Shown one piece after another: positions 46,901-56,386 of a stretch of 64,000 nucleotides of DNA. This stretch comes from Cladorhizidae sp. MBARI D1340-BT2 (lineage: Eukaryota > Porifera > Demospongiae > Poecilosclerida > Cladorhizidae), in the NCBI GenBank assembly GCA_028752905.1, contig JAQNBH010000012.1:21520570-21584569 (forward strand). Direction: 5' to 3'. The position numbers and the translations under genes were made by a program. Numbering within the stretch: position 1 is the first letter of the stretch; every line of letters begins with the position of its first letter. Below the pieces are notes generated by a model. That model did not search any database. It was not told where the DNA came from and saw nothing but the letters and a program-made list of their open reading frames with translations.

Positions 46901-49900
46901 CAAACCAGAGCACATTTCTGATTATATAATGGTTCAGCAGTCTACTGGGCATTCTACTGGGCATGTGCAGTTAAAATATTTGCCGTTCAGCTCGTAAAGT
47001 TCATTTTTTATTATTAAAAAAAAATTTAAATTTTTTTAATTTGTTTGCACCCACTTTGCACCCACTGTCCGTGTGTTGTCGCTATTATGACTGTGTTATG
47101 GATGTATGGTCGTCACCCTGCAGGGTCCTCCGGGTCCAACAGGCCCTAAAGGTTCTGCCGGGACTATCGGAGATGCAGGAATGAGAGTAAGATATTCCTA
47201 ACTTTCAAACTTTCATTGTGATTCTTTCTTGTCTTGTCGATGATAAGACTTGAACGATGATCCGAACTACTAACCCTGAGGATTTATTTAGTGTCAAAAC
47301 TTTCTGGGAGGTGAGGGGTCATGGGCTACATATGTATTAGGCAAGCATAGCCACACCCTAAATTGGAACCATGGCTACGTCTTCCTGAGATTTTCCTCAG
47401 TGTTGATGACGTGCGGCATTTGAAGCCATGTGGGACTCACTGCTATCATCTCTAGTAACATCTGACTAAGACGGTGTCAGGTCTAGAAAGCTCTGAGCTT
47501 AGCTGAAGAGCTCTTGTTTGGGGAGGGTAGTTCTAGAAAGCTCTGTGTTCAGCTGAAGAGCTCTTGTTTGGGGAGGGTAGTTGATCTTGCTTCTTGTTTC
47601 ACTAAGGAACTTCTACTTTACTGGCTGTCTTGATGGTGTGTGTTTACACACTTGAATCAGTTGGAAGTTATGTGTGTTACGCAGTTGGGAGTTATTGTTA
47701 TGCAGTTGAATCAGTTGGGAGTTATGTGTGTTACACACTTGAATCAGTTGGGAGTTATGTGTACACTTAATCAGTTGGGAGTTATGTGTGTTATGCACTT
47801 GAATCAGTTGGGAGTTATGTGTTATGCACTTGAATCAGTTGGGAGTTATGTTGTTACACACTTGAATCAGGTAGGAGTTAGGGATCACCTTTACAAAGAA
47901 GCCACCTAGAATATCGTGCTCCTTTTATCATTTCATTAAAAGAAGGCAAATCAGGATTTGTGAAGTAATAGGGCTGTGTGTGTGTGGTGTGTGTGTGTGT
48001 GTTTGTGTGTGTGTTTGTGTGTGTGTGATGTTGGTGGGGGAGGGGACTGGGACGCCAACCCTGAAGGAAACCACGGCATTACAGCCTCTGACAATATGCT
48101 TGAATAAAATCTCACTGTCATTTTGTTCATTTTGTTGTTGTTGTTGGTCACAGGGAGATCCTGGCCTGCAGGGCTTGTCCGGGCTTGAAGGTGACTTGGG
48201 AGAAATGGTAAGCAAGATGCCATCACTTGTCATTATTGTTGTACTGAGCACGCTCAGTGGATCTTTATACCGAGACAAGCTCATTCAACTTCACAGTCAC
48301 CTCGTCATAGTGTGTGTTTTTTCAATCGTGTTGCAAGTCAAAAGTAATCCAAGTTCTATACGAGACGGAATATATTTTTTGGAGGGTTGCCTTCCCACGG
48401 TAACCATTCTAGGAGAGATTGATGGGTACAAAGAAGAGAGGCCTCAGTGTGTGCAACAGCTGCACTACTTTTTTACAGCTAACGACACCTAATAGGGAGT
48501 TGGAGGCACTCTATATGCCTCTGCAGGCACTCTATATGCCTCTGCAGGCACTCTATATGCCTCTGCAGGCACTCTATATGCCTCTGCAGGCACTCTATAT
48601 GCCTCTGCAGGCACTCTATATTCCTTTGCAGGCACTCTATATGCCTCTGCAGGCACTCTATATTCCTCTCAGTTAGTGGGGAAAGTTTAAGTAGTTGGTA
48701 GTAGTGGACATCCCTCCTCAGTAGTAGTGGACATCCCTCCTCAGTAGTAGTGGACATCCCTCCTCAGTGGCAGTGGACATCCCCTCCTCAGTGGCAGTGG
48801 ACATCCCCTCCTCAGTGGTAGTGGACATCCCTCCTCAGTGGCAGTGGACATCCCTCCTCAGTAGCAGTGGACATCCCCTCCTCAGTGGCAGTGGACATCC
48901 CTCCTCAGTAGTAGTGGACATCCCTCCTCAGTAGTAGTGGACATCCCTCCTCAGTAGTAGTGGACATCCCCTCCTCAGTGGCAGTGGACATCCTCAGTAG
49001 TAGTGGACATCCCTCCTCAGTGGTAGTGGACATCCTCAGTGGTAGTGGACATCCCTCCTCAGTAGTAGTGGACATCCCTCCTCAGTAGTAGTGGACATCC
49101 CTCCTCAGTAGTAGTGGACATCCCTCCTCAGTAGTAGTGGACATCCCTCCTCAGTGGCAGTGGACATCCCTCCTCAGTAGTAATGGACATCCCTCCTCAG
49201 TGGTAGTGGACATCCCTCCTCAGTAGTATTGGACATCCCTCCTCAGTAGTAGTGGACATCCCTCCTCAGTGATAGTAGACATCCCTCCTCAGTGGTAGTG
49301 GACATCCCTCCGAGCTAAAGGAACTTCCCTTGTCCCATATTGTAGCTAGACACATAGCACTCTGCCCCCACCAGAATTCAAGTTGGGGTAGACAACCCCT
49401 GAGGTTAGCCACAGGTTAGCCCCATGTATAGAGTGTCTGCATGCAGGTGTTTGTGGTTAGGGATTATCTCTGCATAGTTAGAATCTATATTAAAATGGTT
49501 GGTCAAACACGATGACTATCTTCTTGGAGAAATTGCTGCAGATTTCTTTAAGAGAACTATCAGGGTTTTATCTAGGGGGTGGGGGAAGGGGGGGAATCTT
49601 CCCCCCCTTCAGCGCTGTCTTCCCCCCCTTCAGATAGGCAGTAATATAAAGAGTAATGTAATGTACTGGAGTGTCTAGTGTCCGTGAATTTTAATATAAT
49701 TTAAAAAAGAAGATAATAAACATGGTCACACAATAAGTCTCCTAGTCTTTTTCTGCTTCATTATTGCCTCAATGTCATGTCCCGAGCATTGCTGCTTTTG
49801 GTATGATGAGCAGCCTGGTGTCAAAGGTATGTTGGGCTGAAATATCGTGTGCTGCATCAAACATGGATCAAGGCTCCTTTCAAGGCGTGGAAAGGCTACT

Positions 49901-51529
49901 GAAAAATTGAAAAGTCTCAAAGTTACCAAAATGCCATTATCATAATTATATTGCCTCTAAAATTTATGCTAACTAACACACTACCACATTGAGCTGATTT
50001 TGAGAACTTATGTCGGTATTCCCCCCCTTCCAAAAAATCCTAGATAAAACCCTGACTATAATCCACTAACTCCAGAATGTTGAATTGCAGGACCTCGTGG
50101 AGCAAAAGTGCAAGGAATTCCTGGGAGGGTTAGGTTCTCTGCAGAAAGTTTGTGCAGACTCCCATGTTGCAGCACATCTCTGGGCTGGTTCCCCATGGCA
50201 TAGGACTGCAGTGGGGACTGGTACTGAGGAGTGCTGGTTCCTCATAGCATAGGACTGTAGTGGGGACTGATACTGAGGGAGTGCTGGTTCCTCATAGCAT
50301 AGGACTGTAGTGGGGACTGGTACTGAGGGAGTGCTGGTTCCCCATAGCTGGTACTGAGGGAGTGCTGGTTCCTCATAGCATAGGACTGTAGTGGGGACTG
50401 ATACTGAGGGAGTGCTGGTTCCTCATAGCATAGGACTGTAGTGGGGACTGGGAGTGCTGGTTCCTCATGGCATAGGACTGTAGTGGGGACTGGTACTGAT
50501 GGAGTGCTGGTTCCCCATAGCATAGGACTGTAGTGGGGACTGGGAGTGCTGGTTCCTCATAGCATAAGACTGTAGTGGGGACTAGTACTGAGGGAGTGCT
50601 GGTTCCTCATAGCATAGGACTGTAGTGGGGAGATTGGTACTGAGGGAGTGCTGGTTCCTCATAGCATAGGACTGTAGTGGGGACTGATACTGAGGGAGTG
50701 CTGGTTCCTCATAGCATAGGACTGTAGTGGGGACTGATACTGAGGGAGTGCTGGTTCCTCATAGCATAGGACTGTAGTGGGGACTGGTACTGAGGGAGTG
50801 CTGGTTCCTCATAGCATAGGACTGTAGTGGGGACTGGTATACTGAGGGAGTGCTGGTTCCTCATAGCACAGGACTGTAGTGGGGACTGGTACTGAGGGAG
50901 TGCTGGTTCCTCATAGCATAGGACTGTAGTGGGGAGATTGGTACTGAGGGAGTGCTGGTTCCTCATAGCATAGGACTGTAGTGGGAACTGGTACTGAGGG
51001 AGTGCTGGTTCCTCAAGGCATAGGACTGTAGTGGGGACTGGTATACTGAGGGAGTGCTGGTTCTTCATAGCATAGGACTGTAGTGGGGACTGGTACTGAT
51101 GGAGTGCTGGTTCCTCATAGCATAGGACTGTAGTGGGGACTGGTACTGATGGAGTGCTGGTTCCTCATAGCATAGGACTGTAGTGGGGACTGGTACTGAG
51201 GGAGTGCTGGTTCCCCATGGCAAAGGCATTACATCATGATTACATCATGAGCATTGCATTACTCTAGCCCCTGTGCAGAACTGAGACGCACCAAGTCCTG
51301 GAACCATCATGAACATCATCACATCAGCACCATCACCATCATCACATCAACATCATTACCATCGCCATAAGCACCATCACCATCATCACCACACACCATA
51401 AGCACCATTGTTACTGTATTATTGCCATGGTATTACTCCATATGTAGGGCATACAGGGTGAAGTAGGAAGCATTGGGGTGGCAGGGGACAGAGGCCTGGC
51501 TGGTCAGAAGGTGTGTATGCATAATTGTG

Positions 51530-51582
<53 letters not shown>

Positions 51583-54397
51583 CCAACCTTTCCATGTCAC
51601 TGTTCTATATTATTGCTTATTGATTGTTGTGTTATTGTTGTCTTGTTGTCATTGCTGTCATCTTCGTTGGGTGTGTGTAGGGTGATCCTGGTACCGTTGG
51701 GGATCAAGGGATCCCTGGGTCACAAGGAGTGGAAGGTGATCTGGTGAGTAGCGAATCTGAATGTTCATAACTCTGCTTGATCCTGCCGCATTGGCTAGTT
51801 CTTGCTACACCCACTTTCTTTATCATCATCACCGCCTAGTTGTCACACCGTCCATTGCTAGAAAGTTAATGATCATCTTGATTGTAGGGGCCAAAAGGAG
51901 AGGACGGAGAAGAAGCAATAGGAACAAAAGGGGAACAAGGAATTGAGGTGAAGTGTAATTAAATGGGTGTGCACTCGGTGTGTAAGCTTGTCAGTCCTTG
52001 GTGTGAACTGGCTTTGGTCATGTTGTTATGCGGATTCTAATGAGTTGGAGGTGATGTGACCAGCACTAAAGGTTAATCACTTATTTGTGTACATGCATGC
52101 AAGCTGTGCTTGTTTCCTGTGAGATATATTTGTGGAGTGTCACTGTGATATGGGATGTGTGTGTGTGTGGGCGTGTGTGTGTGTGCGTACATATACAGAG
52201 TTCGAAGGGTTGTAGTATGGTTGGCAGTATGATAACCTCATGTCTAACTGCAGGGTGACATTGGACCAATTGGAGACCCTGGCTCCATTGGTGATCCTGG
52301 ACCAAAAGGAGAGGTTGGATCACTGGTAAGTTCCTGCTATTAGCACCACTGGAAATTTAATGCGAGTTTGACTAGTGTAGCAGTGGGATAGGAGATGATG
52401 TTTCACTAGCTGAGGCTACTGCATGTATACAGAGGCAGCAGGTATGTACACAGAAGAGGCATCTCTGTGAAGCATTCAGTAGCAACTGCAACACCGAAGA
52501 GGCATCTCTGTGAAGCATTCAGTAGCAACTGCAACACCGAAGAGGCATCTCTGTGAAGCATTCGGTTAGCTACTTGTACAGAGAAGAGGCATCTCTGTGA
52601 AGCATTCGGTTAGCTACTTGTACAGAGAAGAGGCATCTCTGTGGAGCATTCAGTAGCTACTGGTACAGAGAAGAGGCATCTCTGTGGAGCATTCAGTAGC
52701 TACTGGTACACAGAAGAGGCATCTCTGTGGAGCATTCAGTAGCTACTAGTACAGAGAAGAGGCATCTCTGTGAAGCATTCGGTTAGCTACTTGTACAGAG
52801 AAGAGGCATCTCTGTGGAGCATTCAGTAGCTACTGGTACACAGAAGAGGCATCTCTGTGGAGCATTCAGTAGCTACTGGAACACCGAAGAGGCATCTCTG
52901 TGAAGCATTCGGTTAGCTACTTGTACAGAGAAGAGGCATCTCTGTGAAGCATTCGGTTAGCTACTTGTACAGAGAAGAGGCATCTCTGTGGAGCATTCAG
53001 TAGCTACTGGTACACAGAAGAGGCATCTCTGTGGAGCATTCAGTAGCTACTGGAACACCGAAGAGGCATCTCTGTGAAGCATTCGGTTAGCTACTTGTAC
53101 AGAGAAGAGGCATCTCTGTGAAGCATTCAATAGCTACTAGTACAGAGAAGAGGCATCTCTGTGAAGCATTCAGTAGCTACTGGTACACAGAAGAGGCATC
53201 TCTGTGAAGCATTCAATAGCTACTTGTACAGAGGAGAGGCATCTCTGTGGAGCATTCAGTAGCTACTTATACAGAGAAGAAGCATCTCTGTGAAGCATTC
53301 GGTTAGCTACTTATACAGAGAAGAGGCATCTCTGTGAAGTACTGGTCGAGGTTTGATGTTGCCACACTAAGGACAGTGTCCTCACAGGGGTGGTGGGAGT
53401 GCAGTCACCACATAAGTCCCTCATGACCAAACCTCACCTGATGGTCACTAGCCAGCAGCTGGTGGTAGTGCAGAGGTTTATCTGAACACTGATTGTGGGT
53501 ATTGCCACAGAGTGCACTCTCACACCATTTCCAGGTGATAATGGGCCACTTATTATCAGACAATGGCTGTGAAGTCATTTGACCATGCCATTCATTCCAG
53601 CTGGCAGAACCTGGTTGCTTGTTAGTTGCTATTGTGACTCCACTATCACTGAGACACTTCATATGGCCTGGCAAACCCGAGCCACCACACAACTGCACAC
53701 ACACACATACACACTTGACTTCAAAGGAGCTGGAATATAGGATGTTGTAGAATATAGGATATAGGATATTGTGGAATATAGGATATTGTGGAATATAGGA
53801 TATTGTGGAATATAGGATATTGTGGAATATAGGATATTGTGGAATATAGGATATTGTGGAATATAGGAATATAGGATATTGTGGAATATTCTCCAACTTA
53901 TAGCACTGGAACTCTGTAGTGACCTCATACCCTAGTGGTCCATGGTGTTACTAATCTCATGGCCTAGTAATCTGTAATGCTAGTAATCTCAAACCCTATC
54001 TGTCTATGTTAGTAATCTGCTGGTCCAGTGAGCTGTAATGCTAGTAATCTCAATCTCAAACCCTAGTCTATGTTAGCTCATGGCCTAGTGAGCTGTAGTG
54101 CTTGTAATCTCATAGCCTGGCCATCTGTAATGTTAGTAATATCACAGCGTAGTAATACGTAATGTTAATAATCTCACATTTTTAATCTCACAGTAAATGT
54201 CAGTAATCTAATAGCCTATTGATCTCATAGTCTAGTAATCTCATACACTTTAATCTCTAATAGTAATCTCACACATACCCTATTAATCCTAACGTTAGTA
54301 ATCTCTTATGTATTGTTACTGTTAGGGTCTTCCTGGATTACTAGGAGATTCCGGCGATGTGGGACCGCCTGGGGATGTTGGAGAAGCAGGGGATCCT
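37864..54397 (+). CDS. Collagen alpha-chain-like gene, signal peptide plus TSPN/LamG plus Gly-X-Y (3' end outside)
   Basis: Secreted extracellular-matrix collagen. Exons supported here: 37864-37945, 44147-44664, 45277-45333, 46010-46039, 47124-47186, 48154-48207, 51448-51510, 51681-51743, 51888-51947, 52254-52325 and 54326-54397. Exon 1 gives a signal peptide and ends in phase 1, matching exon 2. Exon 2 to exon 3 code a laminin-G/TSPN-like globular domain. Triple-helix exons start with a Gly codon directly after AG and end in phase 0. The TSPN domain before the helix is shared by fibrillar and FACIT collagens. The 54-nt exon is the classic fibrillar size, but one helix interruption and 60-72-nt exons mean the class is open. 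Introns are loaded with minisatellites. The next exons must lie beyond the 28-bp array. A damaged exon may sit at 50090-50128. Confidence 0.85.
38054..38830 (+). repeat. 17-bp minisatellite in collagen intron 1
   Basis: Copies of GGGCTATGGGTATTCTA alternate with shortened TATCTA forms and GTGTACTCTAT variants, forming a higher-order pattern of two or three units. The 5' edge has a diverged form (GGGCTATAGGTGTTCT). Confidence 0.92.
39440..40430 (+). repeat. 67-bp minisatellite in collagen intron 1, about 14 copies
   Basis: The unit contains GAGGCTGAGCATTAGTAGG, CACAGAAAACTAGGACTTGG and AAGAATATTTATATGAAGTC. Several copies have small deletions. The first copy (about 39440) is more diverged. 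Confidence 0.93.
41117..44113 (+). repeat. 16-bp minisatellite, about 3 kb, in collagen intron 1
   Basis: The unit is TTCCACTTATCCATGG with an NcoI-like CCATGG core. Variant letters change along the array: TTATCC to about 41740, TTGTCC then TCGTCC to about 41960, a TTGTTC/TTGCTC mix to about 43540, then mostly TTGCTC. Because 16 is not a multiple of 3 and the unit lacks stops in any forward frame, all three plus frames stay open for over 1000 codons. It is not coding. Confidence 0.96.
44147..44664 (+). CDS. Collagen exon 2: TSPN/LamG-like domain
   Basis: 172 whole codons plus the split Val: VDILDLFGLRSGSVPDDL, then AFRFQNELN, FGFYTVFNSS, HRLGIRLNRNQLLVIIDC and NADVKAFSEGAI. The opening DxLxxFG, the central FxxxF strands, the RL-x4-LLVIIDC ending strand and its Cys match the thrombospondin N-terminal/laminin-G fold that precedes collagen helices. 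The exon ends phase 0 at GCAATC before GTAAGT. Confidence 0.85.
44665..45276 (+). other. Collagen intron 2
   Basis: GTAAGTGTTG to GTCTTTCAG. It holds weak diverged repeats of ATGGTAAGG and GGTTATG(T/G)G phrases but no strong array. Confidence 0.7.
45277..45333 (+). CDS. Collagen exon 3: end of LamG-like domain
   Basis: 19 codons, VHMLTFSNDLDYVEIGCSN, between TTTCAG and GTGAGT, phase 0 on both sides. The Cys can pair with the Cys of IIDC in exon 2, as in TSPN domains. Confidence 0.72.
45363..45950 (+). repeat. CTGCTATTCTTTGTTG minisatellite in collagen intron 3
   Basis: Two interleaved unit lengths of about 17-18 and 23 bp, built on TTGTTGCTGCTATTCTTTG with or without an added TTGCTG. All three plus frames are open (poly-Leu/Cys/Ala), an artefact of unit length and composition. 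Confidence 0.93.
46010..46039 (+). CDS. Possible collagen exon 4 (30 nt)
   Basis: Ten codons LLGRSVLGLP between CACACTCCAG and GTAAGTAA, phase 0 at both ends. Splice signals are good, but the peptide is short and has no family motif, so it could be a chance match. It would link the LamG domain to the helix. Confidence 0.5.
46040..47123 (+). other. Collagen intron 4 without array
   Basis: Unique sequence. A plus-strand frame at 46432-46656 has no recognisable match. It ends TCGTCACCCTGCAG. Confidence 0.6.
47124..47186 (+). CDS. Collagen Gly-X-Y exon (63 nt)
   Basis: Seven perfect triplets, GPPGPTGPKGSAGTIGDAG then MR, flanked by CCCTGCAG and GTAAGATA. The first triplet GPP and GPK are typical helix sequence. 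Confidence 0.93.
47640..47880 (+). repeat. About 31-bp minisatellite in collagen intron 5
   Basis: Roughly seven copies of TTGAATCAGTTGGGAGTTAT followed by GTGTTA(C/T)GCAC, with length variants. A TG dinucleotide repeat follows at 47978-48028. Confidence 0.9.
48154..48207 (+). CDS. Collagen Gly-X-Y exon (54 nt)
   Basis: GDPGLQGLSGLEGDLGEM, six perfect triplets, between TTGGTCACAG and GTAAGC. 54 nt is the canonical fibrillar-collagen exon length. Confidence 0.93.
48506..48670 (+). repeat. 21-bp minisatellite in collagen intron 6
   Basis: About eight copies of GGCACTCTATATGCCTCTGC plus A. Every unit contains a pyrimidine-CTGCAG-G sequence that resembles a splice acceptor. Confidence 0.93.
48690..49312 (+). 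repeat. 23-bp minisatellite in collagen intron 6
   Basis: About 26 copies of AGTGGACATCCCTCCTCAGT plus AGT or GGT/GGC. There are two length classes (CCCTCC and CCCCTCC), and a few copies lack the CCTCC part. Confidence 0.94.
49561..50054. mobile_element. Non-autonomous hAT-like element in collagen intron 6
   Basis: A perfect 16-bp terminal inverted repeat, CAGGGTTTTATCTAGG, occurs at 49561 and reverse-complemented to 50054. ACTAT directly flanks both ends (5-bp duplication). Subterminal GGAAGGGGGGGAAT at both ends (complement near 50020) extends the similarity. The 494-bp interior has no transposase. CAGGG ends and G-rich subterminal runs resemble the hAT at 29987. Confidence 0.87.
50090..50128 (+). 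pseudogene. Damaged collagen exon candidate
   Basis: GPRGAKVQGIPGR can be read before a GTTAGG donor, 35 bp after the hAT-like element. However, the first Gly codon uses the G of the GCAG acceptor: one base is missing compared with every other helix exon. GAKVQG also lacks one residue of a triplet. It is either a decayed exon, a sequence error, or an exon of another phase. Confidence 0.5.
50160..51222 (+). repeat. 50-bp minisatellite in collagen intron 6, about 21 copies
   Basis: The unit contains CTGGTTCCTCATAGCATAGG, ACTGTAGTGGGGACTGGTAC and TGAGGGAGTG. Some copies lack the GTACTGAGG part. Minus-strand frames of about 100 codons (NQHSLS repeats) come from the unit. Confidence 0.94.
51448..51510 (+). 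CDS. Collagen Gly-X-Y exon (63 nt)
   Basis: GIQGEVGSIGVAGDRGLAG then QK, seven perfect triplets, between TATGTAG and GTGTGT. Low Pro content, charged. Confidence 0.9.
51533..51579 (+). repeat. TG dinucleotide microsatellite in a collagen intron
   Basis: About 22 TG copies inside the 170-bp intron 51511-51680. Confidence 0.95.
51681..51743 (+). CDS. Collagen Gly-X-Y exon (63 nt)
   Basis: GDPGTVGDQGIPGSQGVEG then DL, seven perfect triplets, between GTGTGTGTAG and GTGAGT. Confidence 0.93.
51888..51947 (+). CDS. Collagen exon with a helix interruption (60 nt)
   Basis: 20 codons, GPKGEDGEEAIGTKGEQGIE. After GEE the residues AI stand where a Gly-led triplet is expected, so one residue is missing and the triplet phase is broken once. 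Splice sites GATTGTAG and GTGAAGTG keep phase 0. Very acidic. Confidence 0.9.
52254..52325 (+). CDS. Collagen Gly-X-Y exon (72 nt)
   Basis: Eight perfect triplets starting GDIGPIGDPGSIGDPGPKG and ending EVGSL, between CTAACTGCAG and GTAAGTTC. Confidence 0.93.
52430..53340 (+). repeat. 43-45-bp minisatellite in a collagen intron, about 20 copies
   Basis: The unit contains AGAAGAGGCATCTCTGTG, (A/G)AGCATTC and either AGTAGCTACTGGTAC or GGTTAGCTACTTGTAC. The two unit types come in blocks, a sign of multi-unit duplications. Confidence 0.94.
53400..53730. other. Unique intron segment with a minus-strand open stretch
   Basis: On the minus strand about 100 codons stay open (for example SWNEWHGQMTSQPLSDNKWP). 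The peptide looks protein-like but I know no match and the frame runs into the neighbouring repeat. I do not call a gene. Confidence 0.3.
53735..53890 (+). repeat. 17-bp minisatellite in a collagen intron
   Basis: About nine copies of AATATAGGATATTGTGG, with two shortened copies. Confidence 0.93.
53920..54295 (+). repeat. Diverged TAGTAATCTCA repeat in a collagen intron
   Basis: Many irregular copies of CTAGTAATCTCATAGCCTAG-like phrases with variable spacing. It looks like an old, decayed tandem array next to younger ones. Confidence 0.75.
54326..54397 (+). CDS. Collagen Gly-X-Y exon (72 nt), last one in the window
   Basis: Eight perfect triplets starting GLPGLLGDSGDVGPPGDVG and ending EAGDP, between TTACTGTTAG and GTAAGTTT. 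The gene must continue, as no stop or C-propeptide is seen. Confidence 0.93.
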
Positions 54398-54477
54398 GTA
54401 AGTTTAGAATAAAGAGGGAATGATGGAGGGTTTTATTTATGGTCTGAACCAAACATGTTGCTTCTAGTCTCAGAGAG

Positions 54478-55600
54478 CCAACCCTTGACCTCCCAGTTAG
54501 GGAGGACAGAGGGTCAACCCTTTACCTCTCAGCTGGGTAGGTCAGGGGGGCAACCCTTTACTTCCCAGCTGAGGAGGTCAGAGGGGCAACCCTTTACCTC
54601 TCAGCTGGGTAGGTCAGAGGGGCAAACCTTTTACCTCCAAGCTGGGTTGGTCAGAGTGTGAACCCTTTACCTCTCAGCTGGGTAGGTCAGAGGGTCAACC
54701 TTTACTTCCCAGCTGAGTAGGTCAGAGGGTCAACCTTTTACCTCTCAGCTGGGTAGGTCAGAGGGTCAACCTTTTACTTCCCAGCTGAGTAGGTCAGGGG
54801 GGCAACCCTTTACCTCCAAGCTGGTTTGGTCAGAGGGTCAACCCTTTACCTCTCAGCTGGGTAGGTCAGAGGGTTAACCCTTTACCTCTCAGCTGGGTAA
54901 GTCAGAGGGTCAACCTTTTACTTCCAGCTGGGTAGGTCAGAGGGTCAACCCTTTACCTCTCAGCTGGGTAGGTCAGAAGGGCAAACCTTTTACCTCCAAG
55001 CTGGGTAGGTCAGAGGGTCAACCAATTACCTCCCAGCTGGGTAGGTCAGAGGGTCAACCTTTTACTTCCAGCTGGGTAGGTCAGAGGGTCAACCCTTTAC
55101 CTCTCAGCTGGGTAGGTCAGAGGGGCAAACCTTTTACCTCCAAGCTGGGTTGGTCAGAGTGTGAACCCTTTACCTCTCAGCTGGGTAGGTCAGAGGGTCA
55201 ACCTTTACTTCCCAGCTGAGTAGGTCAGAGGGTCAACCTTTTTACCTCTCAGCTGGGTAGGTCAGAGGGTCAACCTTTTACTTCCTAGCTGAGTAGGTCA
55301 GGGGAGCAACCCTTTACCTCCAAGCTAGTTAGGTCAGAGGGTTAACCTTTTACCTACAAGCTGGGTTGGTCAGAGGGTTAACCCTTTACCTCCCAGCTGG
55401 GTAGGTCAGAGAGTCAACCCTTTACCTCCCAGCTGGGTAGGTCAGATGGTCAACCCTTTACCTCCCAGCTGGGTAAGTCAGATGGTCAACCCTTTACCTC
55501 CCAGCTGATGAGGGCAACCCTTTACCTCACAACTGGGGGTGACAGAGGGTCGACCCTTTACCTAACATCTGGGGATGACCGAGGGCTGACCCTTTGCCTC
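54478..55600 (+). repeat. 36-bp minisatellite in a collagen intron, about 30 copies
   Basis: The unit contains GGTCAGAGGGTCAACC, CTTTACCTC and TCAGCTGGGTA. Copies differ by CTCTCAG/CTCCAAG/CTTCCCAG variants. A multi-unit block seems repeated: the order of variants at about 54600-54800 resembles that at about 55130-55310. Confidence 0.93.
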
Positions 55601-55609
55601 CCAGTAGGA

Positions 55610-56050
55610 TAGGACAGAGGCCCTGGGAGCGCTTTGTACAGTGAAGCCATTCTCTCTGCCACTGTACTACATGTGGTCTTTGCAGAGATGTGCAGCCTTC
55701 ATGATGTGCTCTGCATCCATTTTGCCTTGAAGAATGAAGAAACTAGAGGTCTAGAACTTAACTTTCCTTTACCACTTGGTATGGAGGGGAGGTCAGCTCC
55801 ACAGCCCAAACAGAACGTGCTAAAACCATCTTCTCTCATCTCTATTTATGATGAGACATGCACAACCCCTCCCACAACCCCTCCCACATTAGTGCCTTCT
55901 GATGGTATGGCAACTCAATCTATTTTGAGTAGCCAGTAATTACATTCGGGCTGAATATATTTAGTATATAGTTGCCAGACTCCTCACTGGAAGGAGCCTG
56001 CAATTTCAAGGCCCCATAATTTACTCACATACCTTCATTGGAGATGGTCT
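55610..56050. other. Unique intron segment
   Basis: A plus-strand frame (55634-55939) of 101 codons has no known match and no collagen triplets. No other feature seen. Confidence 0.4.
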
Positions 56051-56054
56051 TAGG

Positions 56055-56286
56055 TTCAAATTATGTTTCTCTCTTCTCCCCCTCTCTTTTCTCCCTCCCC
56101 CCTTCTCTCTCTTCTCCCCCTCTCTTTTCTCCCTCCCCCCCCTCTCTTTCCCCCCCTTCTCTCTCTCTTCTCCCCCTCTCTTTTCTCCTTCCCCCTCTCT
56201 TCCCCCCCTTCTCTCTCTCTTCTCCCCCTCTCTTTTCTCCTTCCCCCCCTCTCTTTCCCCCCCTTCTCTCTCTCCCCCTTCTCTCT
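56055..56286 (+). repeat. Pyrimidine-only tract (CT/CCCC repeats) at gap edge
   Basis: TCTCTCTTCTCCCCCTCTCT with TTTCTCC(C/T)TCCCCCC units, virtually pure pyrimidine. It ends at the N run, which probably explains the assembly break. Confidence 0.93.
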
Positions 56287-56386
56287 NNNNNNNNNNNNNN
56301 NNNNNNNNNNNNNNNNNNNNNNNNNNNNNNNNNNNNNNNNNNNNNNNNNNNNNNNNNNNNNNNNNNNNNNNNNNNNNNNNNNNNNN
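56287..56386. other. Assembly gap (100 N)
   Basis: Exactly 100 N bases, a customary placeholder for unknown length. Tandem repeats lie on both sides, so the true distance is unknown. Confidence 0.99.

Noticed and set aside
47951..48284. Minus-strand frames with His/Thr repeats near 48000
   Set aside because: They are translations of a TG/CA microsatellite plus the antisense of a collagen exon.
50242..51068. Minus-strand NQHSLS repeat protein
   Set aside because: It is the antisense of the 50-bp intronic minisatellite; the frame breaks with every length variant.
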